This document shows, in pieces, positions 1 to 7,808 of a stretch of DNA of 64,000 nt. The notes under the pieces were generated by a model. That model saw only the letters and a program-made list of their open reading frames with translations, searched no databases and was not told the DNA's origin. The translations under genes and the position numbers were made by a program. The DNA comes from Chlamydiota bacterium (GTDB lineage: Bacteria; Chlamydiota; Chlamydiia; Chlamydiales; Rhabdochlamydiaceae). Numbering within the stretch: the stretch's first letter is position 1; every line of letters starts with the position of its first letter. Location: assembly GCA_021772335.1 (NCBI GenBank), contig JAJFMD010000001.1:1-64000 (forward strand), written 5' to 3'.

Positions 1-165
1 TTGAAACTCTCGATTTTCTTCTTCAGCCATTACGGCCGAAGAAACCAGACAAGACAATATGTTACCTAATCCATTTTTCGGATAACAAATGATCTCATCA
101 TTTTTACATTCAAGCTTTGCTAAACTTATGAATATTAGAAAAAAAGAGAATATTCTCTGTAGCAT
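1..165 (-). CDS. Secreted protein, 3'-truncated by the window edge; possible glycosyltransferase start
   Basis: An open frame of 55 codons runs from ATG at 165 to the window edge without a stop. The first ~17 residues (MLQRIFSFFLIFISLAK) are a hydrophobic signal peptide or anchor. Residues ~29-53 contain YPKNGLGNILSCLVSSAVMA followed by E and N residues. That layout resembles the N-terminal nucleotide-sugar segment of fucosyltransferase/NodZ-like enzymes (GLGN, then small residues, then a helix ending in AE..NR). That resemblance is inference from about 25 residues. The gene follows the SnoaL-like gene on the same strand with an 11-base gap and may share its transcript. Confidence 0.45.
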   Translation of the reverse strand, partial: MLQRIFSFFLIFISLAKLECKNDEIICYPKNGLGNILSCLVSSAVMAEEENREFQ

Positions 166-176
166 ATCAGCCTCAT

Positions 177-554
177 TTATTTGGATAGGGCTCTATAGTC
201 GACGCAAGCCCAGTGTTCAATAACTTGGTTATCTTCGCAGCGGAATGAGGTGAGTCCATGAAAGATCACTTTGCTCTCTTTGTTAGGAATATCACGAAAG
301 GCTTTTTCTTGAGTGCCTTCTGCGCGCCAATGAATCGTCACGAGATCGTCTTGTTTGCTAGAATGGAGCGTTGTGAGAGTGATATCAGGAAAGGCATCGA
401 GCCATCGACTTAAGATTTCTTCAAGTGCATTAGGACCATATTGGAGACCTTCTCGACCATGAATTATGGAATCTTTGCGATAAAGGGCTTTCATCTTTGA
501 GAAATCTCGTTGATTAAAAGCATTGATAAAAGAATCTTCGATAAGCTTTTCCAG
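177..554 (-). CDS. SnoaL-like / NTF2-fold polyketide cyclase family protein
   Basis: Small single-domain protein of the SnoaL-like NTF2 superfamily. The family pattern is visible: an N-terminal helix ending NAFNQRDF, then YGPNALEEILSRWLDAFPDI, VTIHWRAEGTQ, and a C-terminal strand pair ending VIEHWACVDYRAL. Function is unknown; members include cyclases, isomerases and scaffold-like proteins. The first ATG is at 494, but the family's N-terminal helix lies upstream in the same frame. No ATG, GTG or TTG is available there. A CTG at 554-552 sits 6 bases after AGAGGA, two bases beyond the accC stop, so I place the start there (125 residues). It is the next gene after accC on the minus strand and is probably cotranscribed and translationally coupled. 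Confidence 0.7.
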   Translation of the reverse strand: MEKLIEDSFINAFNQRDFSKMKALYRKDSIIHGREGLQYGPNALEEILSRWLDAFPDITLTTLHSSKQDDLVTIHWRAEGTQEKAFRDIPNKESKVIFHGLTSFRCEDNQVIEHWACVDYRALSK

Positions 555-556
555 AA

Positions 557-1939
557 CTAATCCTCTCGAAAGTTAGAGCCTTGATCAAATTGGCAGCCAT
601 CGGCTACTTGCTGGTCGATATAATTGAGTGCATACCCTTTGCCTTCGACAAAGAGGGCATCTTGCAACATATGAAGGTGGAAAGGAACGGTGGAGTGGAT
701 GCCACCAATATGAAATTCACGAAGAGCGCGTTTAGCTATTTTTAACACTTCATCACGGGTTTTCCCTGTAACGATCAGCTTGGCGATCATAGGATCATAA
801 TTCGGAGGGATCTTATAACCAGAGTAGCATGCGGTATCAACGCGCACATTAGGGCCACCAGGTGGTATAAAATACTCAAGCTTCCCCGGAGAGGGCATGA
901 AGTTATTCTGAGGGTTCTCCGCATTGATGCGAAACTGCATCGAATGCCCATTGAGCACTACATCACGTTGTTTGATTTTTAACTTTTGTCCCATTGCAAT
1001 AGAGATTTGTTCGCGTACAAGATCAACTCCAGAAATCTCTTCGGTTACGGTATGTTCAACTTGTATGCGAGTGTTGACTTCCATGAAATAAAAATTCAGA
1101 GCATCGTCAACAAGAAACTCAACTGTACCGACGGAATTGTAACCGGCTGCTTTGACAATATCGACAGCAGCTTGTCCCATTTTTTTACGCATTGAGCTTG
1201 AAATAATTGGGCTCGGAGTTTCTTCAATGAGCTTTTGACGCCGCCGCTGAATCGTACAATCACGTTCTCCTAAGTGGATGTAATTACCATGATGATCTCC
1301 AACAACCTGTACTTCAACATGACGTGGATTGACAATCATCTTTTCGAGATAAACATCAGGACAATTAAAGCTCACTTCTGCTTCAGTGCGAGCTGCAGAG
1401 AATTGACGAACAAATTCGTCGTGATCATGAGCAATACGAATTCCCTTTCCCCCACCACCTGCTGTTGCTTTAATAAAAATGGGATAGCCAATTTTTTCAG
1501 CAACTTTCAAGCCATCCTGAACTGTAGGAACAATTCCTTTAGAGCCAGTGATTACAGGACACTTGACTTTGCGCGCTGTTGCTTTGGCTTTTGCTTTATC
1601 ACCAAGCAAAGCTATTGATTTTGAAGAGGGTCCGATAAAAGTCACATTACAGCTCTCGCAAATTGATGCAAAGTTGGCATTTTCACTTAAAAAGCCATAA
1701 CCAGGATGGATCGCATCCGCTCCTGTGACTTCACATGCGGAGAGGATGTTTGAAATTTTTAAATAAGATTTTTGTGAGGGCGCTTCACCAATACAGATTG
1801 CTTCATCAGCATGCAATACATGCAATGCTTCGCGATCAACTTGAGAGTATACAGCGACTGTTTGCAAACCCAGATCATGACAAGCACGTATTATTCTCAC
1901 CGCAATTTCGCCGCGGTTCGCGATCAAAACTTTTTTCAT
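557..1939 (-). CDS. accC: Biotin carboxylase subunit of acetyl-CoA carboxylase
   Basis: ATP-dependent carboxylation of biotin on BCCP, the first half-reaction of the step making malonyl-CoA for fatty-acid synthesis; cytosolic. At 460 residues it is normal length. Visible are the N-terminal Rossmann-like start KKVLIANRGEIAVRIIRAC, HPGYGFLSENA, the ATP-grasp glycine loop KATAGGGGKGIRI near residue 160, and the catalytic segment EVNTRIQVEHTVTE near residue 290. It begins three bases after accB, the standard accB-accC pair. The accA and accD subunits are not in the window. Confidence 0.97.
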   Translation of the reverse strand: MKKVLIANRGEIAVRIIRACHDLGLQTVAVYSQVDREALHVLHADEAICIGEAPSQKSYLKISNILSACEVTGADAIHPGYGFLSENANFASICESCNVTFIGPSSKSIALLGDKAKAKATARKVKCPVITGSKGIVPTVQDGLKVAEKIGYPIFIKATAGGGGKGIRIAHDHDEFVRQFSAARTEAEVSFNCPDVYLEKMIVNPRHVEVQVVGDHHGNYIHLGERDCTIQRRRQKLIEETPSPIISSSMRKKMGQAAVDIVKAAGYNSVGTVEFLVDDALNFYFMEVNTRIQVEHTVTEEISGVDLVREQISIAMGQKLKIKQRDVVLNGHSMQFRINAENPQNNFMPSPGKLEYFIPPGGPNVRVDTACYSGYKIPPNYDPMIAKLIVTGKTRDEVLKIAKRALREFHIGGIHSTVPFHLHMLQDALFVEGKGYALNYIDQQVADGCQFDQGSNFRED

Positions 1940-1942
1940 CGC

Positions 1943-2431
1943 TTAACCAATACGAAACATTTTTGTACCAAATTCTAAGGGATGTCCATTTTCGAGTAAT
2001 ATTTCAGCAACAACACCTTTTCTTCCAGCTTTGACCTCATTCATCACTTTCATCGCTTCAATAATACAAATAACAGTACCTTCTTCGACAAGATCCCCTA
2101 CTTTTATAAATGGCGGGTCGTCAGGAGATGATGCTGTATAGAAGGTCCCAACCATTGGTGATGTAATATAATCCCCATCTACACATTCAATAGCAGGTTT
2201 GTTGTCTGCGGGAGTTGCGTTTTCTGTAGGAGGCTGTCCAGTTGGGAGATGCGTATCGGGATGAAAAGCTGGTGGATGATGATATGGATAAGTGTGAGGG
2301 TATGGATGTGCACCATCTTCGGGATGAGCTTCCAACTCAATTTCAAATCCCTCTTGATTTTTTAAAGAGAGCCTTTTGATGCCAGCTTTTCCCATCGCTG
2401 CCATAAGCTCTTTGATTTGCCTCATTTCCAC
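1943..2431 (-). CDS. accB: Biotin carboxyl carrier protein (BCCP) of acetyl-CoA carboxylase
   Basis: Carries the biotin that AccC carboxylates and the transcarboxylase uses. The C-terminal biotinyl domain (residues ~88-162) contains EAMKVMNEV, with Lys128 as the biotinylation site. The start is GTG at 2431, with AGGAG 9 bases upstream; an in-frame ATG two codons later is badly spaced. The linker between the N-terminal helix and the biotinyl domain is unusual. Residues 36-61 hold seven histidines mixed with prolines and tyrosines, where most BCCPs have Ala/Pro-rich linkers. It lies in the minus-strand run efp-accB-accC, with efp 25 bases upstream. Confidence 0.95.
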   Translation of the reverse strand: MEMRQIKELMAAMGKAGIKRLSLKNQEGFEIELEAHPEDGAHPYPHTYPYHHPPAFHPDTHLPTGQPPTENATPADNKPAIECVDGDYITSPMVGTFYTASSPDDPPFIKVGDLVEEGTVICIIEAMKVMNEVKAGRKGVVAEILLENGHPLEFGTKMFRIG

Positions 2432-2456
2432 GTAAGCTATCTCCTATTTTTGTGCA

Positions 2457-3017
2457 TTATACACGCTGGATGAACTCGTTTGCATGGGTATCGACTTTAA
2501 CAATATCTCCTCCCTCAACAAACAAAGGCACTTCTATTTTTGCGCCTGTTTCTAAAATTGCAATTTTTGTTGCATTTGCAATATGCATAGGCGCTTCACT
2601 AATCTCAGTATTCATAACCATTAATTCTAAAAACTGAGGTAGCTCCATAGCAAAAACTTGATCACCGTAAAATTTTGCTTTTACTTCGATCCCTTCCTTA
2701 AGATAATTAGCTTTATCGCCTATAATCGTTGAAGAGATTTCTACATGATCTAAATTTTCTATATCTAGGAAAAGGTAATTTCTCCCTTCGATATAAAGGA
2801 ACTCTAATCTCTTCTCACTTAAGGCTACTTCCTTAATTTCTTGATCGAGCTTAAAATTTTTTTCTTTAATACGACCTGAGACTAAACTTTTCAGTTTAGT
2901 TTTAATAAAAGGAACCCCTTGACTTACCGTCACTTTAACTGCAGACTCGATAAGATAAACCTTTCCTTCTAGCTCTATAGTCATTCCTGGAGAAATTTGA
3001 TTACTTGCAACCATCAT
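2457..3017 (-). CDS. efp: Elongation factor P paralogue lacking the usual modified lysine
   Basis: EF-P binds stalled ribosomes and helps form difficult peptide bonds such as polyproline. At 186 residues it has the three-domain family length, ending VPLFVEGGDIVKVDTHANEFIQRV-like in the OB-fold region. The domain I loop, which in E. coli reads PGKGQAF with modified Lys34, here reads VSQGVPF. Anchored on the shared G and F, the lysine position is Gln. Chlamydiae are known to carry two EF-P genes; this looks like the more divergent one, next to accB as I recall for C. trachomatis. ATG overlaps the HAD gene stop (TAATG), suggesting coupling. Confidence 0.9.
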   Translation of the reverse strand: MMVASNQISPGMTIELEGKVYLIESAVKVTVSQGVPFIKTKLKSLVSGRIKEKNFKLDQEIKEVALSEKRLEFLYIEGRNYLFLDIENLDHVEISSTIIGDKANYLKEGIEVKAKFYGDQVFAMELPQFLELMVMNTEISEAPMHIANATKIAILETGAKIEVPLFVEGGDIVKVDTHANEFIQRV

Positions 3018-3712
3018 TAATCTTTTACTCTTTGTAACTCGTTTATATTTTTTGCAATTTGCTCAATCTCACTCAGTGCTTGCACACTATAATCACAAGG
3101 CCACCCATTATGTTTTTGCTTTTTAACAGTGCGCACATGGATCGTCCAAAAACCGAGTTCTTTAGCTGGAAGCAAATCACCGACGATTTTATCTCCGCAA
3201 ACAATCACCTGATCGGGTCGAAGATGATGCTCTTTAATAAGAGCAGCATATAAAGGTTTCTTCTCTCCGGTCGGTGTGATATGAATTTTACTAAATCGAT
3301 TTGAATCAATGCCAGCTTTTTTCATTTTTACCATTTGATACTCATGCATTCCATGGGTGACAACTGACAAAGAAAAATTATTCTTTAAACTGTCGAGCAA
3401 CTCAATCGCTCCTGGCAAGGGATTAAGCTGAAAATCAGTAGAAAAGTTTTTATAATAATCATTTGTAGCAATATTGCAAAAAGTTTCCAGTTCTGCGCTT
3501 GATAGCTCAAAAGATTGCAAAAATACTTTTAATGCTTCCGAGAAGCTCTCATAGTTTTTTCTTTGTTCAAGCAATTGATCACAAGAAGCCTCAAAGTCGA
3601 CAAGAGGAAGTCCAGCTTCTTGCAGGACTGCTGCAACCTGTTTAATTTTTTGCGGCTGCAAATCTTTGCTAGTTGAAACAAGAGTATCGTCAAGATCAAA
3701 GACAATTAACAA
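3017..3712 (-). CDS. HAD-superfamily hydrolase
   Basis: Haloacid dehalogenase-type phosphatase of 231 residues. Motif I is VFDLDDTL (nucleophile and acid/base Asp residues near 5 and 7), motif II is the VVTHG strand, and motifs III/IV are the C-terminal Lys-containing stretch and VIVCGDKIVGDLLPAKELG. The helical cap between ~20 and 90 fits subfamily I (YjjG/phosphoglycolate phosphatase type). The substrate cannot be read from sequence. Its start overlaps yvcK by 17 bases and its stop touches the efp start, so it belongs to the rpe-yvcK-HAD-efp-accB-accC run. Confidence 0.85.
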   Translation of the reverse strand: MLIVFDLDDTLVSTSKDLQPQKIKQVAAVLQEAGLPLVDFEASCDQLLEQRKNYESFSEALKVFLQSFELSSAELETFCNIATNDYYKNFSTDFQLNPLPGAIELLDSLKNNFSLSVVTHGMHEYQMVKMKKAGIDSNRFSKIHITPTGEKKPLYAALIKEHHLRPDQVIVCGDKIVGDLLPAKELGFWTIHVRTVKKQKHNGWPCDYSVQALSEIEQIAKNINELQRVKD

Positions 3713-4658
3713 TTTTCATCAACTCCTGTGCAAGTTTATCGGGAGAATGGCGAATTAAATTGCGCTTGATCAGATCGGAGGGATTTCTTTCTTCTAACGC
3801 CCCTAAGAAAGACGCCTTGATCACTCTCTTGCCATCGAGATCATTTTCTACAAGCTCACCCTCTTCTGCATAAATTTCGATTAACTCTTCTGCCGGCTTT
3901 TGATCATTGACTAAGATAAAATCAAAGATATCTTCTCCGATAAAATGAATGAGCTCGTTTAGATAGTTGCTCGCTTTAAAGGACGTTGTCTGTCCTTTAC
4001 GATTCATTAAGTTCGTGATAAAGACTGTTTTTGCTTTAGTTTCACGCAAAGCTTCCGATACACCCTCAACAAGTAAATTTGGTATTAATGAAGTGTGCAA
4101 GCCTCCCGGCCCTAAAACAATAAGATCAGCGCTCATAATCTCTTCAATAACAAAAGGATTGGCCTTAGCATAAGGCTCAAGAAAAATGCTTTTATATCCA
4201 TCTGATATCTTTTGTGAGAGATAAATTTCCTTCTCACCTTCTAAAACTGTACGATCATTGAGAATCATCTTAAGCCGCACTTGATGTGTCGTTACAGGCA
4301 AAACATTTCCCTTGATAAAGAGTATCTTTCCTACCTCTTCAACAGCTTTCTCAAAACTTCCAGTAATTTTCTCTAAGCAAGATAGAAGAAGATTTCCAAA
4401 ACTGTGTCCTTCAAGACCGCCATTTTCGAAGCGATAATTCATCAAACTGCGCATTAATCGAGAGGAATTAGAAAGAGCAACAAGGCATTGCCGCACATCA
4501 CCAGGAGGAAGAACCCCAAGTTCATCGCGCAAGATTCCAGTGCTCCCTCCGTCATCGGCCATCGAAACAACAGCACGAAGATCAACAGGGAAACTTTTTA
4601 AGCCGCTTAAAACGACAAAATTACCTGTCCCTCCGCCGATAACGACAACTTTCTTCAT
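3696..4658 (-). CDS. yvcK: YvcK/CofD-like protein (gluconeogenesis/cell-wall factor family)
   Basis: Member of the YvcK (UPF0052/CofD-like) family, UDP-sugar-binding proteins needed for growth on gluconeogenic carbon and for envelope shape in model bacteria. Family marks are the N-terminal KKVVVIGGGTGNFVVLSGLK, MADDGGSTGILR, LPPGDVRQCLVALS and LVLGPGGLHTSLIPNLLVEG-type segments across 320 residues. It overlaps rpe by 4 bases (ATGA) at its start and the HAD gene at its end, so translation is coupled. Its role in a chlamydia-like cell is inferred only from the family. Confidence 0.9.
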   Translation of the reverse strand: MKKVVVIGGGTGNFVVLSGLKSFPVDLRAVVSMADDGGSTGILRDELGVLPPGDVRQCLVALSNSSRLMRSLMNYRFENGGLEGHSFGNLLLSCLEKITGSFEKAVEEVGKILFIKGNVLPVTTHQVRLKMILNDRTVLEGEKEIYLSQKISDGYKSIFLEPYAKANPFVIEEIMSADLIVLGPGGLHTSLIPNLLVEGVSEALRETKAKTVFITNLMNRKGQTTSFKASNYLNELIHFIGEDIFDFILVNDQKPAEELIEIYAEEGELVENDLDGKRVIKASFLGALEERNPSDLIKRNLIRHSPDKLAQELMKIVNCL

Positions 4659-5374
4659 GAAGTTCCTTCAAGATGTTTCAAATGACGAATTGCTGTACCC
4701 ATATCATTTTGCTTAAACAAATAGCTGCCCGAAACAAGAACATTCGCACCAGCTTTTACGCAATCAGGCGCTGTTTTCGCATCAATGCCCCCATCTACTT
4801 GAATCAAATAAGGAGGATATTTCTCTTCTTCTCCGGACTCTACGGTTTTACCATGTTTGCGTATACGCAATTGATTACACCATTGGCGCGCATGACGCAC
4901 CTTATCTAACATCTCAGGCATAAAAGCTTGTCCACCAAAACCAGGATTAACCGTCATAATCAAAATTAAATCTGCTTGGTCAAGATACTTTGGTATCATA
5001 GAGAGAGAAGTTTCTGGGCGAAAAGCCAAACCCGCTTCAATATTGCAACGACGAATAAAATTGAGAGTCTCTGCAACTTCTTCTGTTGCTTCAAAATGAA
5101 TGGTAATTCGATCGGCTCCCGCTTCAGCAAAACTCTCGATATATTCAAAGGGATTATAAATCATCAGGTGCACATCGAGAAAAAGATCGGTCGCGCGATT
5201 CACAGCGGCAACAACGCGCGGTCCAAAAGTGAGGTTTTTGACAAAATGGCCATCCATAATATCCAAGTGCAGCGCATCCGCACCTGATTGCTCTGCGCGT
5301 TTCGCCTCTTCCGCTATATTGCCAAAGTCTGCAGACAATAACGACGGCTCAATACTAATTGGCCACTTCTTCAT
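4655..5374 (-). CDS. rpe: Ribulose-phosphate 3-epimerase
   Basis: Interconverts ribulose 5-phosphate and xylulose 5-phosphate in the pentose phosphate pathway; a TIM barrel of 239 residues. Motifs visible: PSLLSADF, the metal/catalytic ALHLDIMDGHFV, LDVHLMI, MTVNPGFGGQAF, and the C-terminal phosphate loop around LIQVDGGIDA and LVSGSYLF. A polar insert of about 18 residues (KHGKTVESGEEEKYPPY) precedes the VDGGI strand. AGGAGAG lies just before the ATG. It is the first gene of the minus-strand operon reaching accC. Confidence 0.95.
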   Translation of the reverse strand: MKKWPISIEPSLLSADFGNIAEEAKRAEQSGADALHLDIMDGHFVKNLTFGPRVVAAVNRATDLFLDVHLMIYNPFEYIESFAEAGADRITIHFEATEEVAETLNFIRRCNIEAGLAFRPETSLSMIPKYLDQADLILIMTVNPGFGGQAFMPEMLDKVRHARQWCNQLRIRKHGKTVESGEEEKYPPYLIQVDGGIDAKTAPDCVKAGANVLVSGSYLFKQNDMGTAIRHLKHLEGTS

Positions 5375-5398
5375 TTTCTCTCCTGCTTCTCTTACGTC

Positions 5399-5427
5399 AG
5401 GATAGATTTAATATCAGTTATATGCAA
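5399..5427 (-). promoter_or_regulatory. Possible promoter for the rpe-accC operon
   Basis: On the minus strand TTGCAT (5427-5422) and TATCCT (5404-5399) are 17 bases apart, ending about 25 bases before the rpe ATG. The match to the sigma70-type consensus is modest (3/6 and 4/6). It lies in the only gap upstream of rpe. Confidence 0.3.
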
Positions 5428-5455
5428 GTGAGATATCAACCCAAGTTAGAAGATC

Positions 5456-6265
5456 CTAACAAGAAGAAGATAAGGTATATTCTGATGCTTGAGTTTCAAA
5501 AACTGGATGATTAGGGCGTGCAAGATTTTCATCTTCAATTCGAGTTCCAAATTGAGGATTTGGTTGAAGAAACGATAGGATATGCAGAGGAATCGCATTA
5601 TTTTTTGCAAGTAGTACGCAGCGTGGATGAAGAACTTGTGCACCATTTTTTGCAATCTCAAAAGCCTTATCATAACTTAAATGCTTATAGGGCTCTTCCT
5701 GAGGAACTTTTTTTGGGTCTTCTGAATAAATTCCTGCAACATCTTTATAAAACTCTACTTTTTCCGCTTTTAACACTGCAGCAAGGGCCACAGCTGTCGT
5801 ATCAGAGCCTCCTCTTCCTAGGGTCGTGATTTCTTTTGCTTCACTCATTCCTTGAAATCCTGCAACAATAACAACCCTCCCATTTTCTAAGGCTGGTCCA
5901 ATGCGATAGGGATGAATTCTAAGGATACGCGCATCACTATGCTGGTCGGATGTAATGATTCCAGACTGGCTTCCCGTAAAGCTCACAGCTTTTACACCTT
6001 TTGCATCAAGCGCCATCGCCAGTAATGAAATGCTAATCCTCTCACCGACGGAAACGAGCATGTCTTGCTCTCTGCGTGGCGGATTTTTATGCACTTTTTG
6101 GCAAAGCTCGAGCAAATTCTCAGTCATCTCCCCCATTGCACTGACGACAACAACGATCTGATCGTAAATCTTCTGTCTTTCGATAATAATATCTGAAATC
6201 ATCGCAAAGCGCGTTACGTCAGCAACAGAAGCTCCACCAAATTTAAGAACAATCAATTTCGTCAA
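5456..6265 (-). CDS. lysC: Aspartokinase, catalytic domain only
   Basis: Phosphorylates aspartate, the entry to lysine/diaminopimelate and threonine synthesis; DAP is needed for chlamydial peptidoglycan. The amino-acid kinase domain is intact: KLIVLKFGGASV at the start, VVVVSAMG, ATP/substrate segments GFQGMSE and TTLGRGGSDTTAVALA, then FYKDVAGIYSEDP. The protein stops about 270 residues in, at FGTRIEDEN plus ~25 residues, so both regulatory ACT domains of normal LysC are missing. The gap to rpe is only 81 bases, so no second part is encoded downstream. The first ATG is at 6295, but TTG at 6265 has GAGAGG 5-6 bases upstream and starts at the conserved strand, so I prefer it. Confidence 0.88.
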   Translation of the reverse strand: MTKLIVLKFGGASVADVTRFAMISDIIIERQKIYDQIVVVVSAMGEMTENLLELCQKVHKNPPRREQDMLVSVGERISISLLAMALDAKGVKAVSFTGSQSGIITSDQHSDARILRIHPYRIGPALENGRVVIVAGFQGMSEAKEITTLGRGGSDTTAVALAAVLKAEKVEFYKDVAGIYSEDPKKVPQEEPYKHLSYDKAFEIAKNGAQVLHPRCVLLAKNNAIPLHILSFLQPNPQFGTRIEDENLARPNHPVFETQASEYTLSSSC

Positions 6266-6523
6266 ATAAACCTCTCTGCAGAATTCATTCAGCATAAAAA
6301 ATTACAGAGATACGAACAATCTGAAAAAGAGTCAAGTTGAGAACTCCACAAAAAAATCCCTGCATTTGAAATGAGTTTTACAGATCGTTTCGTTCAGCAA
6401 AAGCTAAATGTAGTGAAAAAAAATCAATAAAATCAAAAATCACGTAAAAATTCTTAAAAAAATTCTTCCTTTAGTCTATCCTAGAAATGTTTTTACTATT
6501 TACAAATCAAGGATGAGGAACTT

Positions 6524-7627
6524 ATGGCAACATCACCAATTCAGCAATTCTCTGAATTAGTCCCTCAGGTTATCTCTGAAATCGGGGATTTAACAACCTC
6601 TTTAGAAAAAACAATGCTATTAGCAGCTTTAATTACTGAAGCAAGCAAGCAAAACCAAGATAATTTTATCAGAGCTGATTTTAAGAAAGAAATATGCGAT
6701 CTAACGTCTACAAAATTCACATCATATCAGCAGATAAGAACTAGACTTGAAACCTTTCAAGTTCCTCCTGAGAACAGAGAAGTTTCTTGTCAGGACATGC
6801 AAAGGATCGTTAAATATTTAATGAGAACTCTCGATTCAACTTTTAAAAAATGTGAAGCGGCGACTAAAAAACTCAAAGAAAAATGCATTTCCTCTGATCA
6901 AACACCACTTAAACCATCTCCAGCTTCCCAAGATCTACTAAAACTTCTGGGAAATTACGGATTTACAATTGGATTACAGACTAGACTAGCCACCATGTAT
7001 AACTCATTAAACGAAATCTCTGATAAGCGATCATGGTATAAAATTAGACCTCATTTTGATGACGCGGTTAATCAAGGAGCTCAAGGCACAGCAAGCCTTA
7101 ATGCGATTAGCGATGAATCTTTGGGACTAACCGAAAAATGGGGAACAAGATGCGCTCTAGTAAAATACCTTGCTCATGCAATTATACCCATAGTAGAGCA
7201 TTGCTCCAGCGACAATGGCAAACTTCAACAATTTACAAGCCCTGAAAATCCGGGCTATTTTTCAGGAAAAGCCCATTTAACAACTTACAAACCTCAACAA
7301 GATTTTACAGGTCTTGCAATAAGCAGAGCATCTACTCCAGCATCATCACCTAATCGATCATCAAACTCTCACACTCCACCAAAAAACTATACACCTCCAA
7401 ATGACGAAGAAGATGAGGATTTTGTCCTTGTTAAATCATCGATATCTCCTCCACTGCTTGGTAGCCGAGCCCCTTCCTCTTCAGGAAATAGCTCAAATCG
7501 ATCATCTACTCCCGCTCGAATCGCTCCACTTGCTGGCACATTTGGAAGACTCAGCGCCCTAGGAAGTGCTCTTGCTAGCCCTTTATTTAGTTCACCAGAA
7601 AACCCTGATGCAAAAGACAAGGACTAA
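6524..7627 (+). CDS. Unknown protein with helical body and Ser/Pro-rich tail; candidate effector
   Basis: Not recognised. 367 residues. The N-terminal ~250 residues look soluble and helical, with no signal peptide or membrane segment. From ~265 onward the protein is low complexity, rich in Ser, Pro, Thr and Asn (STPASSPNRSSNSHTPPKNY), broken by an acidic patch DEEDEDF near 300, and repeats SSNRSSTP-like units. ATG has GAGGAAC six bases upstream. It stands alone between the divergent lysC gene and rpsA. A Ser/Thr-rich start (MATSPIQQFSEL) and disordered tail fit a type III substrate, but this is inference. Confidence 0.7.
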   Translation: MATSPIQQFSELVPQVISEIGDLTTSLEKTMLLAALITEASKQNQDNFIRADFKKEICDLTSTKFTSYQQIRTRLETFQVPPENREVSCQDMQRIVKYLMRTLDSTFKKCEAATKKLKEKCISSDQTPLKPSPASQDLLKLLGNYGFTIGLQTRLATMYNSLNEISDKRSWYKIRPHFDDAVNQGAQGTASLNAISDESLGLTEKWGTRCALVKYLAHAIIPIVEHCSSDNGKLQQFTSPENPGYFSGKAHLTTYKPQQDFTGLAISRASTPASSPNRSSNSHTPPKNYTPPNDEEDEDFVLVKSSISPPLLGSRAPSSSGNSSNRSSTPARIAPLAGTFGRLSALGSALASPLFSSPENPDAKDKD

Positions 7628-7808
7628 TTTAAGACCTCTGCTTATTACAATTTATCTTTTAAGATTATGATTCAGAAATAGTCTAGTTTAGAGCCTTTTT
7701 TCTTTAGCATTCAAATGGCATGTTAATGACCCAAATTTTGCATTGCTTTAATTACTAATCTTTTGTTAGCCTTTTTCAATATCTTAAACCCTAGGAGAAC
7801 CCTTTAAC

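Noticed and set aside
5446-5673. Minus-strand frame of 75 codons over the lysC end
   Set aside because: Inside lysC, different frame, no family resemblance.
7387-7620. Open frame of 77 codons on the minus strand inside the unknown gene's Ser/Pro tail
   Set aside because: It is a composition shadow of repeated TCA/CCA codons; no ribosome site and no domain.
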